Of a stretch of 64,000 nucleotides of DNA, positions 62,840 through 64,000 are shown piece after piece. The stretch spans positions 1,674,001-1,738,000 of the forward strand of contig NC_065877.1 in assembly GCF_933775445.1 (NCBI RefSeq). Reading direction: 5' to 3'. Below the pieces are notes generated by a model. The model was not told the DNA's origin, did not search any database, and saw only the letters and a list, made by a program, of their open reading frames with translations. The translations under genes were made by a program, and so were the position numbers. Numbering within the stretch: position 1 is the first letter of the stretch; each line of letters opens with the position of its first letter. This DNA comes from Argentina anserina. Taxonomy: Eukaryota > Streptophyta > Magnoliopsida > Rosales > Rosaceae.

Positions 62840-63115
62840 TGCCAATAATTCTTGGTCTGCTTCTAGTTTCACTTTATGGACCTGTCTCTGTGCTGGGCTG
62901 TATATAATTACCAGTCTGCTATTTTGGGTTGGCTTCAAGTTTCACTTTTGGAACTGTTGCTGTGTCTTGGAACTGCTTCTGTGGCATACTTGTATAAGTT
63001 CCAGTTCGCTCTTCTGGGTCTGCCTGAAGTTATACTTTTGTAACTGTTCCTGTGTCAGACTATATAAATCTCAGTTTGTTATTCTGGGTTTGTTTCAAGT
63101 TTCACTGTTGTGACC
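62840..63115. repeat. Minisatellite of about 75 bp units, upstream of the acyltransferase start
   Basis: Three to four imperfect copies of a unit containing TTCTGGGT, CAAGTTTCACTTTTG, AACTGTTCCTGTGTC and TATATAA. It lies between a good donor (CTGAG/GTACGA at 62751) and the acceptor before the start codon, so it is probably inside a 5' UTR intron. Confidence 0.75.
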
Positions 63116-63290
63116 TTTTGTGCATTTATGTTCCTACTGTATGATTTCATCTGTAGAGTGGTTTAAGGGCCAACTGAATTTTTGCACACTTTCCTTCATT
63201 TCTGTTCCAAGTGCTAGTTTACGGACTTCCTAGTCTCAGTGGGTGAATTAAGGGTCTAGAATCAATCTTCTGTGATTGTTTGCAGTAGTC

Positions 63291-64000
63291 ATGGCATCAG
63301 TTATAGGTTTTGGGGGACCTCACTTTTTTCCATTAATTTCCGAGAGTAAGCCTCCCTTTAGAGTGCAAGTTAGGAGTTTACGCAATCAGGATGCATCAGT
63401 TTTGTCTTCAGACTCAGTTGTAGTGAATGGAGCTTCTGTAGTTGGGGAGAGCGAGGGAAGTAGGCCTTTAATGGATCAAGGGAATGGCAGTTTGAGGCAT
63501 AAGGTTAAGGAGAAACAGAAGATACAAGATGGTGTTCTTGAAAGTTTGGAACCTTTGTGGGATGACGGGTATGGGACTGTGACCGTCAAGGATTATTTTG
63601 ATGCAAATGAGGAGATGATTAAGCCTGATGGTGGTCCTCCCCGATGGTTTAGCCCCCTAGCCAGCAACCCTCCCTTGAAGGATTCTCCACTTCTATTGTT
63701 TTTGCCCGGTAATAAAGCCAGATAAGTCACCATATGCCATAAATTTTGAAACAATTTTGATGTGTGATTTCCATTGAAGTGATATGCACCGGCGTTCTTA
63801 AGGAAAAATGAATGTTTATATCTCTTATGGGAAGAAACCTTTCATGGGCTTGTTAATAAGTGAAATTTAGATCATAGAATGTTGTCTAATCATTTTACTA
63901 TAAATGCATACAGGGCTGGATGGTACTGGGTGGGGGCTCATTTTGCACCATAAAGCTCTTCAGAAGTAAGTAGCTGTTTTCCTTGATTATTGACAATTAT
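63291..64000 (+). CDS. Phytyl ester synthase-like acyltransferase, chloroplastic (5' part only)
   Basis: Two coding exons are visible, 63291-63708 and 63914-63965, and the gene continues past the window. The start MASVIGF is chosen because the acceptor TTTGCAG sits seven bases upstream; an earlier in-frame ATG at 63276 would be intronic. The first 60 or so residues are Ser/Arg/Val-rich and look like a chloroplast transit peptide. Then DDGYGTVTVKDYFDA, GGPPRWFSP and LLLFLPG joined to LDGTGWG are characteristic of the PES1/PES2 (esterase/lipase/thioesterase) family, where LPGLDGTG is the start of the alpha/beta-hydrolase fold. These enzymes make phytyl esters and triacylglycerol in plastids during chlorophyll breakdown. 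A DGAT-like acyltransferase domain is expected beyond the window. Confidence 0.85.

Noticed and set aside
62676..63113. 145-codon frame before the acyltransferase
   Set aside because: It runs through a donor site and a minisatellite; its repeated Phe/Trp/Cys-rich sequence comes from the tandem units.
63276..63290. Upstream in-frame ATG for the phytyl ester synthase-like gene
   Set aside because: It precedes the acceptor TTTGCAG at about 63277-63283, so it would be removed with the leader intron. The ATG at 63291 is preferred.

Overview
This window is nuclear DNA of a flowering plant, almost certainly a eudicot. The genes are split by many GT-AG introns, the spacers are AT-rich, and LTR retrotransposons, SINEs and MITEs lie between genes. 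The proteins are typical land-plant families (EDR1-like Raf kinase, KIN-14 kinesin, glyoxal oxidase, seed maturation LEA protein, phytyl ester synthase). The overall look suggests Rosaceae, but that is an inference that needs a database comparison.

Layout. 1-5310: a decayed Ty1/copia element, split by a nested 2.0 kb solo LTR with a perfect 5-bp target duplication. 5677-7182: a four-exon SMP-type LEA gene (minus) with ABRE/G-box and RY motifs upstream. 7.2-9.6 kb: an F-box/DUF295 remnant and a small TIR element. 9669-11303: an intact single-exon glyoxal oxidase. 13636-20211: a 13-exon EDR1-like MAPKKK (927 aa). 20.2-22.5 kb: a SINE-like piece and a receptor-kinase fragment. 23016-25006 (minus): a small, probably mitochondrial SEC-C motif protein. 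25687-28597 (minus): elongation factor 2 (843 aa). 30328-31802 (minus): a membrane-anchored SAM methyltransferase. 32578-35612 (minus): a KIN-14-type kinesin (643 aa). 35.6-50.3 kb is accessory: a SINE with an 18-bp target duplication, two long solo LTRs of the same family as the nested one, a foldback MITE, a TNL resistance-gene relic, a 155-bp tandem repeat, and an unrecognised gene with a perfectly phase-matched tandem duplication of a 354-nt exon. 50298-51386 (minus): an unrecognised gene with repeated Pro/Phe/Leu/Gly motifs. 53668-60465: a 17-exon WDR48/UAF1 homologue (761 aa) with one GC-AG intron and a solo LTR in another intron. 63291-64000: the 5' part of a phytyl ester synthase-like acyltransferase, cut by the window end.

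The genes do not form a pathway; they are independent plant loci. Exon boundaries were set by hand from splice consensus, reading-frame phase and protein-family continuity. They are predictions without transcript support. The most unusual items are the exon-duplicated unknown gene (41.6-44.5 kb) and the three-member solo-LTR family, which carries a TACGTA-rich minisatellite and paired telo-box motifs beside a TATA-like site.
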